Translations under genes and position numbers: made by a program
Notes under the pieces: generated by a model
Seen by the model: only the letters and a program-made list of their open reading frames with translations
Database searches by the model: none
Told to the model about the DNA's origin: nothing
Shown: in pieces, positions 21,298 through 32,705 of the stretch
Numbering within the stretch: position 1 is the stretch's first letter
How the letters are laid out: each line of letters opens with the position of its first letter
Assembly (NCBI GenBank): GCA_032622095.1
Contig: CP136069.1
Coordinates: 42,198,194 to 42,262,193, forward strand
Length of the DNA stretch: 64,000 nt
Reading direction: 5' to 3'
Origin: Siphonodentalium dalli
Taxonomy: Eukaryota; Mollusca; Scaphopoda; Gadilida; Siphonodentaliidae

Positions 21298-22317
21298 AAG
21301 TGACGTGTTATAACTTTGACAATGTGCACATATTTGATCACTATATACTGTGAAGTAAAACATGTATAGAAAACACTTTGATTGAATAGACCGAAACGAC
21401 AAATAGATTGAGTTTAGACAATTAGATATCAATCTTATTGAATAATACCGGGATAGTAATAAGAAGGGGTAATATTGGCGCCCAGCATAAAACATATTAT
21501 CTACATGTCTTTAAACCGTGACGTAATCATGAAAGCGCTAGCTGTGATGCCAACGCTCTTTAAAATTCAAACTATCATTGTGTATATTGTGATGTCCATG
21601 CATGATTTCACTCTCTTTACATCATTCTGAGGAAACGGTCTTCAGCTTTTGTTTGTGATGTCCCACGCGAGATGTCGATGCATGATCAACGCTCTTTAAT
21701 TCATTAAGTGGAAAAGCTCTTCAGCTTTCGTGATTTGTGATGTCCTACGTGTACGTGTAACGTTGTGTGTTCATCGTTGGATTCGACAACTACTGTAACA
21801 ATTCAGCTAACTTCGATTGGAACTGTGGACAAATAATTGTCTATAGACAGCTCGAGTTTTGTCTTTACTGTCTTTGGTAATGAAATATTAGCATGTTCAT
21901 TGATATTATACCGTTTATGAAAAATTCCATTTATGTACTCATAAATTTCGATCTGAAATGATGAAAATTGTGCAAAAGTGGCTGTTGTGAGAATTTTTAG
22001 GTTAAGAATAAAATTCAAACACAAATAAGAATAAATTGACAGGTCTGGTTCTAAATTACTTTGTGTTAAATAGGAAAAAAAATACCGTAAATTTGAAATA
22101 AATTAAGTAAAAATTTCAAATTAATTTTTATATTAAATAGTGACATAGTCTTGGTTATTCTGTGCTTTATCTCATACTCTATACGACTACTAACTATATT
22201 GCGTTGGTTTGAGTTTGACTAAAATAATTTACTATCTGTACATGTAGGTTACAAAATATAATATTCACTTCTATAGAACTCCTCCTTGCAAGTATTAATA
22301 TACACTGGTGACTTATA
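21298..22317 (+). other. Possible leader/LTR remains 5' of the Gypsy gag
   Basis: The segment immediately precedes gag-like coding sequence. At about 21476 it has TTGGCGCCCAGCAT, which resembles the TGGCGCC primer-binding sites used by LTR retrotransposons. The preceding AGTAATAAGAAGGGGTAATA is repeated at 31468-31493, which could mark a second LTR end. No matching 3' LTR was found after 27290. Two ~100-bp blocks at about 21590-21690 and 21690-21760 share ATGCATGAT, CTCTTTA and CTTCAGCTTT motifs. Confidence 0.3.
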
Positions 22318-22838
22318 ATGTCAGTGGCAGATAAGAAAGGTAATCCTGTCGGGGAAAAGGAGGCTGAAAACATGGTAGACATAGGATGGGTCTCGGCCCA
22401 AAAGTTGATTCAGTTGAAGATTTTCAGGAGTGGTTCGAACATTATGCTTCATTTATACAGCGGCCTAATCCAACAGAGAAACAGGTCATTATCAGAAATC
22501 CCACTACTCAACATATCTCAACATTTTCTGGGGGGCAAGCATATGATTTCTGGAAGTATGAAGTCAATTGCTTAATTAATTCAGAATGTACAGAGATTGA
22601 GGTTTAATCTGTAATCAGCAGGTCACTTAAAGGCGAGGCTACACGATGCATGCTATTGGGACAATTAGCAACAGTGGCTCAGATTTTTAGAAAATTTGAC
22701 CATTTTATATGATTCATTTGAGACCCAAGAAAATATTATTGGAAAATAATGTTTAAGGGCTAATCAAGGCGACATCGATTCAGATATGGATTTGGGAAAT
22801 CGGATTGAGGATTTTTCTCGAAAGCAAAGAGCTTAAAA
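22318..22838 (+). pseudogene. Ty3/Gypsy-type gag fragment, decayed
   Basis: The frame starting near 22386 contains VDSVEDFQEWFEHYASFI, then ISTFSGG and AYDFWKYEVNCLI, and after an in-frame stop continues with SRSLKGEATRCLLGQLA. This order is characteristic of the capsid region of metazoan Gypsy gag proteins. The ATG at 22318 opens a different frame that only partly overlaps. Several stops and at least one frame change make it nonfunctional. It ends at the F1 insertion point. The integrase part of probably the same element resumes at 26053 in the same orientation. Confidence 0.7.
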
Positions 22839-22841
22839 GAT

Positions 22842-23135
22842 TTAAAGATGCATAACCCGATTAAGCGCCCCTCAATTACTATTGATTTGGATTCGGGGTA
22901 AAAAAAAAATTTGATTGGAGTCGAGGAATCCACCTATCAAAGCTCAGAGTTATTAGATAACGATTTAAAAAATCTATTATTTGTCATCATCAGGAATTAA
23001 TAATTGCCCAGTAAACAGTCGACGAGCCAACAATCTCGGACCAAATTGCGGATGAAGATGGAGAACTCTAAAATCAAGAGGCTTTCTTTTGATAATAATG
23101 CCATATTTCGTCGAACAACATGTTGATAAACTAGC
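22842..23135 (-). mobile_element. F1 element, copy 4, first part (interrupted)
   Basis: Begins at TTAA-AGATGCATAACCCGATTA and follows the F1 sequence in reverse orientation until about 23135 (TCGTCGAACAACATGTTGAT). The rest resumes at about 25905. The foreign ~2.8 kb between contains the retroposon tail and the T repeats. Confidence 0.65.
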
Positions 23136-24099
23136 GGCTTTTCGAATTCCCGGTGGGAAATTCGTATACTTCCACATACTTAGACGTTTTGTAATGATTG
23201 TCGTTTTACATGTAATGCGCTTCACCACTCGCTATTCCTTCTTCTCTCTTCCTATTTCTCGCCTTGATGCTACTTTTATGTTTTGATTTTCATGATGTAC
23301 ATCTGTTAATTTGTTTGTTTCAACTGTCATCCGTAGTTGACTAAAGTCTCAGGTACAGTGTTTCTCTGGTACTTTGTACACAAGTACTTTTCCCAGTGGA
23401 TGTGTGACGTCACGTTATATCTTTGAAAATTCAATTTACATCTCTAAATAGTAGCATGTGAGTTGCCCATACACTTCTGAGCTTCAATACCAATAGATAT
23501 TTCTGTACTAACACATAGAGAAGATGGACACCTCTGCGAAATTACAGACATTGTAATTTGTATCTCAATAGGTATCAAAATACTATTTTTCTTGATATAC
23601 GAGGTAAATATTGTTCTATGCCCACAAACAAGATACAAGTTACAGGTACGTATGACTAAACATGACTACACGCATTGCAGTTCGTTGCTCGTATAAAGAA
23701 GATTCGACACAACTGGAAATGTCTTAACATATATTTATTTAATATTAAAGATTGCCTATCGACTCGGCTATAGTAGGCTACGTTCAATGTATGCTATGAT
23801 GCTTGTTATGTATGGTATACTCTGAGGATTGCATGGCAGGCAGTGTTCAGTGTATGGTATCCTGTATTAGTTGCATGGTAGGTTGTATACATTGAATGGG
23901 AGGCTGTTCCTCTTTATGTTACGTTTTACGATATATAGCATCGTCACGAGTGCAAATATTAACTATTTGGTGCAAACTGATTAGAAAATTGTCTAGTTTG
24001 AACAGATTTATTTTTGAACTTTATAGCTAAAGATTAATTTTTTTTAATCAAATTGTAAACAACGCAGACACACACAAAGCCGCGTGTCATTATTATTTC
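23136..24099. other. No recognisable feature (inside interrupted F1)
   Basis: AT-rich unique-looking sequence. Open frames of 60-85 codons lack domains. GTATGGTA-type short repeats occur at about 23810-23900. Confidence 0.4.
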
Positions 24100-24347
24100 A
24101 TTATATTATATGGTTTGAACCCCACCCAGTATGTCAATTTTGCATAAATGCCAATTTTGTATAAATTTGTATATCTTCCATATTTTTGTCCATATTTTCC
24201 GTTTCCAAATGGTGGCGGCAGGAAGACGACCATATGGTCATGCCACCACCATATGACATATTATTGTTTATTATTTAATTATATATGTGTAACACATTTT
24301 ATGATGATATGCCATAATAAAATATTTACTTACTTACTTACTTACGA
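24100..24347 (+). mobile_element. Possible retroposon 3' end with (CTTA)n tail
   Basis: It ends in about four to five TTAC repeats (ATTTACTTACTTACTTACTT, 24323-24345), typical of LINE or SINE tails. A sequence close to a B box, GGTTTGAACCCC, is at about 24113. No A box is evident, so it could be a 5'-truncated SINE or a LINE end. Inside is an inverted pair, ATGGTGG...CCACCAT. Confidence 0.4.
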
Positions 24348-25886
24348 GTAAACAGTTCGCTCCAAAACTCCGGAAATCGCTCTAAAGTTGCCCGTTGATA
24401 CCCATAATCACATCCACTCATCAAAACTGTTATATCCCCATGTTTGATTTTTTGGAGTATTTTTCCACCTTTGGTTTTAGGTGGAATTTACCAATTTGAC
24501 CCCACCCGCATGCGAGCTCCCCGTTGGGCAGGTTGCTTCTTTATTAGAGCGCTCAAACTTTGGGAGATTATCTATGGTATATCGAAGTACCTGCTCCTGC
24601 ATTAGCTCGCTCTTTCATTAGGCCGTTTGGATTTTGCGCGAAAAATAGTTTAGTGATATAGCATTAACTATTTTCACTTACCTTATAAAGCCTCGCCACG
24701 AGTAAACCTTCGGCTTTAGCGCGATTTAAAGAGGCACGACAAAGTTGCGCCTGGACACTATCTATCACATCCACTTATCAAAATGTGTTTATCTTGATGT
24801 CTGATTTTTTTTTACAAATATTACCCCCTTTGATTTTCGTTGGAATTTGCCAAAATTCTGAACCCACCTGAAGCGAGGTCGCTGTTGGGAAGGTTGCTTT
24901 TAAAGTAGAGCGGTCAAACTTTGGGATCGCACCTACATTATACCGGCGTACCTGCTGCTGCATTAATGTTGGTCATTAATTAGCCGTTTATATTTGGCGC
25001 TAAAAGGTTATTTTGTGTCCAGGCCGTGGATCGTTAACGATTGGGACAAAAATCTTACAAGTGGTACAATCCGGTCCGCATCACTCTTCCCATTCGGAGC
25101 AAGCAATAAAAATATTACACCGCTGGATTTTGTTGTTGTTGTTGCTAATCTGACGTTTGTATCCGCCACCGGTCTGCCTGGTCTCACATCCGGCCTGGTC
25201 TCACCACCTTCCCGGCCCTGGTCTTATCCTCTCCAGCGCTTCAGCTCCTCCATTAGCCATTTTCCTCCACTAGGGATAGATATTTATTATTTTTGAACAT
25301 TCAGGGGCCGGTATCTCGGTCAATTTTCGACAGATTTACAAAATTTGGCATCGTTATCGGGTTCAAATGTAGACTATGACTATATTTTTTTTACGACTTT
25401 GAACACCCCTCCCACACTCAGCGGTCAATAATCAGACAACGTCCTTTTTGTAGAACTGGACCACGTTTAAGTTGCTCTACACCATAATATTTGTCCCGTT
25501 TAAGGGCCATAACTCCATAAATCAAGCACATACAAAAATTCTCAATAGCTTAACGCCCATGTACTGTATAATTTGTACACACGCCGAAAATTTTAGCGTT
25601 CTACATTTAGCGGTTCCTGAGATTAAGAGTAACAAACTTACCTCAGAAAAATAATAATAGAGAATAATAATAATAATAGAGAAAAATGGAGAAAAGTGAA
25701 AGGGCGATAACTCAGCAAAGAAACGTTCTGCCTAAATTTTGATGCCTATATTTCCAGTAGCTCTTACATTTTCTAGAAATTTCGCATTCCTAGTGCCATT
25801 ATTGTTCTCAGTATATCCAATTAAACGGTAAACGGCCTCATCAGAAATACAACATACTCCCATATTAAAATATGGAAGTATAATAA
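24348..25886 (+). repeat. T/U repeat complex, copy 1
   Basis: Two diverged ~370-bp monomers (about 24348-24710 and 24711-25010) share the blocks AAGTTGC, ACTATC...CATCCACT, TGGAATTTGCCAA, GTTGGGCAGGTTGCTT, GAGCGGTCAAACTTTGGG, TACCTGCTCCTGCATTA and TTCATTAGCCCGTTTGGAT. Then come GGGACAAAAA, CACTCTTCCCATTCGGA, a TTGTTGTTGTTG run and GGTCTCACCACC motifs. The complex ends with TAA-rich sequence and the palindromic CCATATTAAAATATGG block at about 25859. Related complexes lie at 45005, 49197, 50951 and 54860. Confidence 0.7.
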
Positions 25887-25904
25887 CACGTTTCGGTCAA
25901 TTTT

Positions 25905-26053
25905 ATACTATAGTTGACAGGGGTTAGAATTATTTTTGGGCAATTAATCGATTCTGATAACTGAAGCGGCATTTCGAAAAATGTTGTTGTAGTAGTTGTT
26001 GTTGTTGGAATCTGATTATATGGGGACCATCGAATCGGACTGAGTACCTTTAA
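25905..26053 (-). mobile_element. F1 element, copy 4, second part
   Basis: It contains CAATTAATCGATTCTGATAA, a GTTGTTGTTG run, GATTATATGGGGACCAT and the terminal GAGTACC-TTTAA. This is the reverse complement of the left end of F1. The Gypsy integrase sequence starts immediately after this TTAA. Confidence 0.7.
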
Positions 26054-27290
26054 TGCCTAATGTTAATTTTGATCGTCTCGATCCTTATCACCCAATGGGG
26101 GACGGTGCCGCAGAGAGATTTAACAGAACGTTGCTACTAAGCATGTTGGATACCCTAGAACAGAATGAAAAATGGACTGGAGGAAGAGTTATATTGGACC
26201 GTCAGTGTATGCATTTAATTATATGCGAAATTAAAGTACAGGATTTTTCCCAATCAAATTGTTCAGCAGAGATGCATATATTACCTTTGGTCTTGATAAG
26301 TTTTCAGATGACAAGGAAGAACAGAATAAAGGTGAGCAAAATCAGAAGTACTTTTCAGATTATGTAATGCACTTGAAAGAAAGAATGTCTAATTAACACA
26401 GCATTGCCTTGAAATGACTGGGTAAGTTAGGGAACAAACGAAAGAGGAACTTTGATGTAAAGGTCAGACACGTTACACTAATGGTAGAGAATCATTTGTT
26501 GGGGGAAAAAGGATGAGATTTAATGGAAGTCACAAGCTTGCCGATCGCTTCGAGAAAAATGAAAATATTTAGCTGAACAGCCTAATAATAATATCCCAGT
26601 GTGTATGGTAGAGTGTGAAGGTAAGTGGAAAACATTGCACAGGAATCACCTGCTACCTTTCAGGTCAATTCCATTGGACATTTAAGCAGAAACTAATGTG
26701 GTAGATGAGAAAGAAAAAGAGGTAAGACCCATTCCGACAAAGAGGAAGCCTAAAGTTAAGATTCCAGAGGACAATAACGAAGATGAGAGAGAGAGGATTA
26801 TATAGCAGTAAGAATTCCAATTACAACAATACCAACTACTGTAAGTATATTGGACATTCCCGGGAAGCATAAAGAACGAAGTAATAACTCTGAGCAATAT
26901 TATCAAATTGGTGACGACCACTCTCTTGAGGAACAAGATACTAAAGAATCAGACATTTCAGGTGTGCTATATTATCAACCAGGATAACTTGAACAAGTTC
27001 CGGAAGTCGTAAGTACTGAGCCAAATGGGAACGAATAGTCAGAAGCTGTAGGGGACATCGCCCCTGGCAGCGAAGAAATTGGTAAAGTTTCGGGGCAGAA
27101 ATGTGCTTCAGATAAGTCATCTGACACACAAGGTTAGGTCGAAATTCAAAGTTCTGGTCGTTGCGGGAAGCCGCCACCTTGGCAACAATCAGGTGAGTAT
27201 GTACATTCTTTACAGCCTGCTATCGATTATGTTAGCAGAACTGAACTAATCAAGAGATTAACAGATTATAATATGTTACAGTGCTTGTAT
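26053..27290 (+). pseudogene. Ty3/Gypsy pol, integrase C-terminal part, decayed
   Basis: The open segment has YHPMGDGAAERFNRTLLLSM, the end of the retroviral-type integrase core (usual consensus YHP-G-VERFNRTL). Downstream, in shifted frames, are a TGFFPI-like segment, an integrase C-terminal part containing GSHKLADRFEKN, and the LHRNHLLPF motif at about 26636-26662 that usually ends this domain. A hydrophilic tail with CGKPPPWQQSGEY (about 27157-27195) follows. Multiple frameshifts and stops are present. The catalytic DDE residues, reverse transcriptase and protease are absent, so most of pol was deleted before or during the F1 insertion. Confidence 0.78.
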
Positions 27291-27354
27291 CCAGATATGA
27301 TACACACATTAATTTCAGTGGTTCTGAAATTTTTAAGTGGTTATTTCATTATAT

Positions 27355-27864
27355 TTACACACTACAGTGTTGTCATCACTAAATCCAGCATTCTGATTGG
27401 TCGGCGCCCACGTGGCTAGTTGCAGTTATTTCTCGGTGAATGCGCAACGCCTCATGACACCGAGCTAATAACACCATCGATACGTCATTAGGTTTGGAAA
27501 GACGAAGGCGTAATGTTTTGGGCGCATTTGGACTCGCGCAGGATTGACTTAATACATCATCGGGTTTCAATATGAAGAGAAATTGTTCCTATTAACTTTA
27601 GCCAAGGGTGCTATTGGGTATTTTGGGCTGTTTTTGTCACGATACACTTTTCTATTTAAATACATTTACAAAAGTGGCTTTTTCGCTAAATGTATATAAA
27701 TATAAGGATTAACTGTCATGTGGACTATTTTTATGGAGATGTAACCGTGAGGTAAGTGGTCATAACTTGTATGTAAAACCCTTCGGGTTTTACACAAGTT
27801 ACGTCCACTTACCTCACGGTTACATCTCCATAAAAACAGTCCACATGACAGTTAATCCTTATAT
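27355..27864 (-). mobile_element. Foldback-type element, copy B
   Basis: Reverse-orientation copy of 7738-8250. The palindrome lies at 27701-27864, with arms starting TATAAGGATTAACTGTCATG and centre AAACCCTTCGGGTTT. The other end reads ATTTACACACTACAGTGTTG. Similarity to copy A is high throughout, with scattered substitutions (for example GTAACCGTGAGG against GTAACGGTGAGG). Confidence 0.82.
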
Positions 27865-28122
27865 AATTGCACAGTTGGTTGGCATTTGTTTCAGCTGACG
27901 AACCCATACTATTTTTATGACGTGGACGTTCCAGCTAAATTGTACATTTCTGTGGTGGAATGAGAACGTCAATTCTGTGATATGCGTTGCACTCGTCGCG
28001 GTATAATACCACTGATGTCATTGAGATTGCTGACATGGACGTGGCTAGAGACTCACCATGGGGGCGTGGGTCTGGTACAGTTGGAAGTACAAATGTCCTT
28101 GTGGCTATACCATAGGGGGTGT

Positions 28123-28275
28123 CGTTAAAACAAGTTAAACATTTTAAATAAAACAAATCTACATTAAAAAACGAGCGAACCACTTTAATGCGTATTATAT
28201 CAATAGCGATGAGTTTGTTACAGTGGCACGCTCGTTTATATATATTTTTACCCGCTTTTAAAGACACACCCCCTA
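28123..28275. mobile_element. Small MITE with GGGGGTGTC termini and TA target
   Basis: TA-GGGGGTGTCGTTAAAAC on the left faces GCTTTTAAAGACACACCCCC-TA on the right. An internal inverted pair (AACGAGCGAACCACT and AGTGGCACGCTCGTT) makes a second hairpin inside the first. About 150 bp; TA flanks suggest a Tc1/mariner-type origin. It disrupts the 127-codon minus frame there, which is therefore not a gene. Confidence 0.65.
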
Positions 28276-30040
28276 TACACGTGGTTGCTATGTACTGCCT
28301 GTAGTTCTGTTCTGGCAACAGAGCCGATTTAGCAAACTAAATGCACTATGTTGACACCCCAACCATTTGTGTTTACAAATATTCTCTCATTATGAATTGT
28401 TTGGTATCACTCATCATCAGCGTACGATCAGAGGTCTTACTAGTTTTCCAGCTGATGATCAAGTATAACCAAAACTTTCACGAGGTACCAGTTTTCAAGT
28501 AAATCTGTAATATATCAATATGCTCTCTGTGGTGATATAGTGTCCCTTTCATATTATGATTACTTGTTTAATAATGGCTTTTTTGTGTACTCATTAAACA
28601 ACTTCAAGATGAGTCGGTTGAATTTCAGAATTAAATCCCAGACAGGTTGTATCCATATGTTAGGCATTGATAATAATTCTCGTTATAACAGAGATCTAGT
28701 AGAGAATTTCAAGCTGAATAAACATAATTCTGATATTCCAGTTGTTAAAAGAAATATTCTTTATATTCTACAGGTTTCTACAGGTTCGACTTTATAATGT
28801 ATTTAAAAATATGAATACAAAAAGATTATCTTTATCAAGTCCTATTAGTCATACCGACTAGTTGCATTGAGCCATTGAGCCAATTGGTGAAAAAGAATTG
28901 GAGAAAGAAATAAAATTTGTTTGAAATAATACAATGTATACATAGTTTAGTAAATTTCAACTTTCAATTGAATATGTGAGTGATTGAAACGGTAAGAATA
29001 AGATAAAATTTAGCACATTTCAGGTGTTTTTGGTTGCATTTACAACGAACGCTCCAGTAACTCATATTGTCCATTCTGCAGATTTACTTTGCGGATCACC
29101 ACTGATTTCCTATAAAGAAAACTATTCTTTTTACAGCTGTATGGAAATACATTATATCGTCTCATCGTTTTTGTAATGAGAATATCCATTGGAATAGTAA
29201 ACCACCAATTAATTCTACATAATCACATTTATTACCTGCATACTTTGTACGATGAGTCAATACCTTACCCTATCTCCTAAACCAGCCTGATGTATATATA
29301 TAAACAAAGAGATTTACCTTTACAGGAACATTGAACAATCCGCATTAAATTTAAGTTCGTGTCTTTATATTAGGGGAGAGGAGCGTTTCCTACGTTGAAA
29401 TAACTTCGATCCCCATTGTACTCCCATCATAGTTTTCTGTTGTTACAGCTTGTGTATTATTGCTTATACTATATCAATGTTTGAGATGTTCAATACAAAT
29501 ATGGAATGGAACTGATAGGTAAGAAAGAGCAATAATGACAAGTATGTCATAATTATATTTTTGAAATATAATTCAAAACGGAATGGGAGGATATTGCAGT
29601 GACGAAAATATTATATTACGCATGTTTCTAATACTTTGTATTAACAATGCTAACTATTAAAACCGACAATGGAGCCGCCCCCATTATACGCCTCTGACTC
29701 CATAAAACGATTCACAAATCGCTATCGCTTCGCACAGGCCGTGATATATTTTGACTTTTAATACTGACGTCACTTCCTTTTCGATTTGAAATCGTCCAGT
29801 TTAGCTTTGGTTTTACTTCAGTCACCATCGCTAACTCTTATACCAGCTTTTACTTCTTCAAAATAGCTTTTATAACATTTTAACTAAAATAATAATTATG
29901 TAACAAACTCCTAATCTGCATAATAGGAATCGTGACCTGAATCGCATTGAATCGGTGAGTTTTCTTACTTTATGTGTGCGAGTGTGTCATTGCAGATGTT
30001 GTGTATTTTCATTTCCTGTTGTCGTAATATTGTATTGTCT
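28276..30040. other. No recognisable feature
   Basis: Unique-looking AT-rich DNA. The 85-codon frame at 28540-28797 has no recognised domain. No repeat match within the window. Confidence 0.4.
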
Positions 30041-30975
30041 TGTTATTATACCCCCTTTTTAAAAACAAGGGGGTATACTGTTGTGCACCTGTCCGTCCGT
30101 CCGTCCGTTCGTGCGTCCGCACACACGTACGTCCGTCCGTATGTCCGTCCGATGTCTGTTCATGTCATAACTTGAACAGTAGTGCTCGGATCTCAATAAA
30201 ATTATAAAACTACGAGCACATTAAATAGAGTGTTCCATCGTTTTGTTCGGATTTTTCATTCTAGAGTTATTCATCTTTGTTTATCTGGATATGTTTGCTT
30301 TTTGGTCAGTCTGGTGTCTGTTCATGTCATAAATTCAACAGTTGTGCTGGGATCTCAATGAAATTTGGTATAGATGTTCACTACTATGAGCTCATTAAAT
30401 AGAGGGTTCTGTCGTTTTGTTCGGATTTTCCATTCTAGAGTTATTCATCTTTGTTTATTTGGAAATGTTGGCTTTTTTGTCTGTCCGATGTCTGTTCATG
30501 TCATAACTTCATCTTGTTTATTTGGAAATGTTTTTGGTCCGTCCAATGTCTGTTCAGGTCATAACTTGAACAGTAGTCCTCGGATCTCAATGAAATTATG
30601 TATGGATGTTCACTATTATGGGGACAGTCAAGAGAGGATTCAATGGTTTTGTTCGAGTTTCCGTTCTAGAATTATTAATTATTGTTTATATGGAAATGTT
30701 GGCTTATTGGTCCATCCAATGTCTGTTCAGGCCATAACTTCGAAAATTCAAATGCACCAAAAATTGGTATGCAACTTTTCCAATCCAACATACATACCAA
30801 GTTCGTGAGCTTTTTGCAGAGTTATGGCCATTTACACCTAGAATACCACACAATTATAAGTTTAAATGCTTACTTTACAGTCCGTATGTCTGAGTATATC
30901 AGTCACAGGTTATATGTATGCCCACACTAGGCGGTATGCAACAAGGGGTATGCACCGGACGACAGTCCATCTCTT
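30041..30975 (+). mobile_element. Q element: tandem-monomer element with GTCCGTCC head, copy 1
   Basis: It starts with the inverted pair TATACCCCCTTTTT and AAACAAGGGGGTATA, then a (GTCC)n-rich head (30089-30152). Next come monomers of about 172-174 bp, starting TGTCTGTTCATGTCATAACT at about 30153, 30315, 30489, 30547 (short) and 30720. It ends GGTATGCACCGGACGACAGT followed by CCATCTCTTGTT. A second copy, lacking the head, is at 53806-54860. Elements of this style are widespread in marine invertebrate genomes. No protein is encoded. Ser/Val/Arg-rich frames come from the GTCC repeats. Confidence 0.75.
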
Positions 30976-31585
30976 GTTGACAGTTAAATTGATAATTATA
31001 TAGAATTAGTTCTTTGGTTCATTTAAATCATTGACAAAGACTTTTCTGTATATAACTACACTAAATTTCCTTTAAATTATCGGAAATCAACTTTGTGGCA
31101 CTGTATTTAAATATTTCAACTGTGGCCTAAATGACAACATTTTGTGTCTTTGGATTGGTCTTAAAGGGCTCAATCTTGATATATGTTTATATTTTAATTA
31201 GTACTGTGGAATGGCTTTGTGGTTATTTTTAGTCTCCACGTTGGAGCGCTTCTTAATATTAATTCTTTATCATTACAGTAGTTTCATTAGCCCTTGAATA
31301 TTTTCTTATTTACAATTTGCTAATTGTGCGCTTATTTATATTCTAGGGTGATATTCATAGCTGTATCGTCCTTCATGCTTGTGGACTGATGTGAAGTATA
31401 CATATATAAACATAAACATGTAGACGTCTATAATAATTTGTCGTTATATTACGTCTCCTCGTGCTCGGGACAGTAATAAGAAGGGGTAATACTATTATAA
31501 AATTGAATGGAATAATTTGAATGCCCAATAGCCTTACACATTAACCGACAAGGCGTCGCGATCTGCACATTGTTTGTGTGTCGGC
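30976..31585. other. No recognisable feature
   Basis: AT-rich spacer. The only point of note is AGTAATAAGAAGGGGTAATA at 31472, also found before the Gypsy gag at about 21450. Confidence 0.35.
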
Positions 31586-31960
31586 CTGTATGTGTCTATC
31601 CCACTGATATACTTTCTGTCTCGCTCTGTGTCTGTCTTCTGTGTCTGTCTTCTGTGTCTGTCTTCTGTGTCGTCTGAACGTCTGTATTGTGTGTACGAGT
31701 GCCTGAATTTGTGGGTGTCTGAGTGTGCGTTCTAGTCTATCGTCTTCATCTGTGTCTGTATGTATGTATGCATACCTGCACGAACGGCCTTTGCGAGCCT
31801 GTACACCTGTCCCTGCTGATATCTCAGTCAATGGCACTCCGATCTCGCGCTCTCTCTCTTTCTCTCTATCTCTCCTTCTTTCTCACTCATTCTGCCCATC
31901 TGCTGCACAGTATGTACATGTTTTTATGTATGCGTGTCTATATATCTAAATGCTTGTAGT
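31586..31960 (+). repeat. Pyrimidine-rich low-complexity tract
   Basis: It contains three to four CTGTCTTCTGTGT repeats (31627-31672), TGTATGTATG, and TCTCTCTCTTTCTCTCTATC at about 31850. Open frames across it on both strands are compositional artefacts. Confidence 0.85.
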
Positions 31961-32705
31961 TGTCACATTTGTTGTGTGTAAAATTGTTAATTGGCTGATT
32001 TGTTCTGGTCGTACACCTTAAATGTTTTGTGAACTTGTACATGCTTTGTATAACTCTTCACTAATGGTGGCACTACTGCGGGTATAGGGTAGTCGTATTA
32101 TTCCCACATGCTGAATCGGCTGAGTTGGGTACGCAATAGGGTTGGGGTAATCGTAATCGTAATCAAAGTGATCGATTACAAAATTTGGAGTAATCGTCTG
32201 TAATCAGTAATCATGACATTCTTTGATTACAAGTAATCGTAATCTTAATCGATTACTTTCAAATGTACCTGTAATCATGATTACATTTTGATTACTTTTT
32301 GATTACTTTTACTAAAATATCCATAATAGCTATTGGATACTCATATTCTCACAATGTAGCACTGTGGAGTGTGCACATATACAAACATCATATCAGAAAG
32401 TTAGTACAATTTTGTCATGTGGTACACTGTGTACATTCTGGCAGTGGACACATATAACACACAGTTGTTGAAATGTTGAATACAGCATGTATAGCAATAA
32501 ACTTATGATACAGACAATTAAATGTTCTAATATGAATAAAAATAGGCTAGCCAACTTCTATTAGGATTAAATATTATTGGGACTACTGCAGACAATGGCT
32601 GTGGAGTCATACTGGTACAACAGGGCTAATTAACTGAACAAAGCGGGTGTGATGTACATCGGTAGACCTAATTAGCTGGTTTGTCATTTACTGCACTCGT
32701 GGAGT

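Noticed and set aside
27935-28318. 127-codon minus frame
   Set aside because: A TA-bounded MITE occupies its middle, and the translated sequence matches no domain I recognise.
30041-30175. Ser/Val/Arg/Pro-rich open frame
   Set aside because: It is a translation of the (GTCC)n head of the Q element; composition, not coding, explains it.
21450-31493. Paired LTRs inferred from AGTAATAAGAAGGGGTAATA at about 21450 and 31472
   Set aside because: Only about 30 bp are shared; no longer LTR-like match or TG...CA borders could be seen, so it is mentioned but not called.
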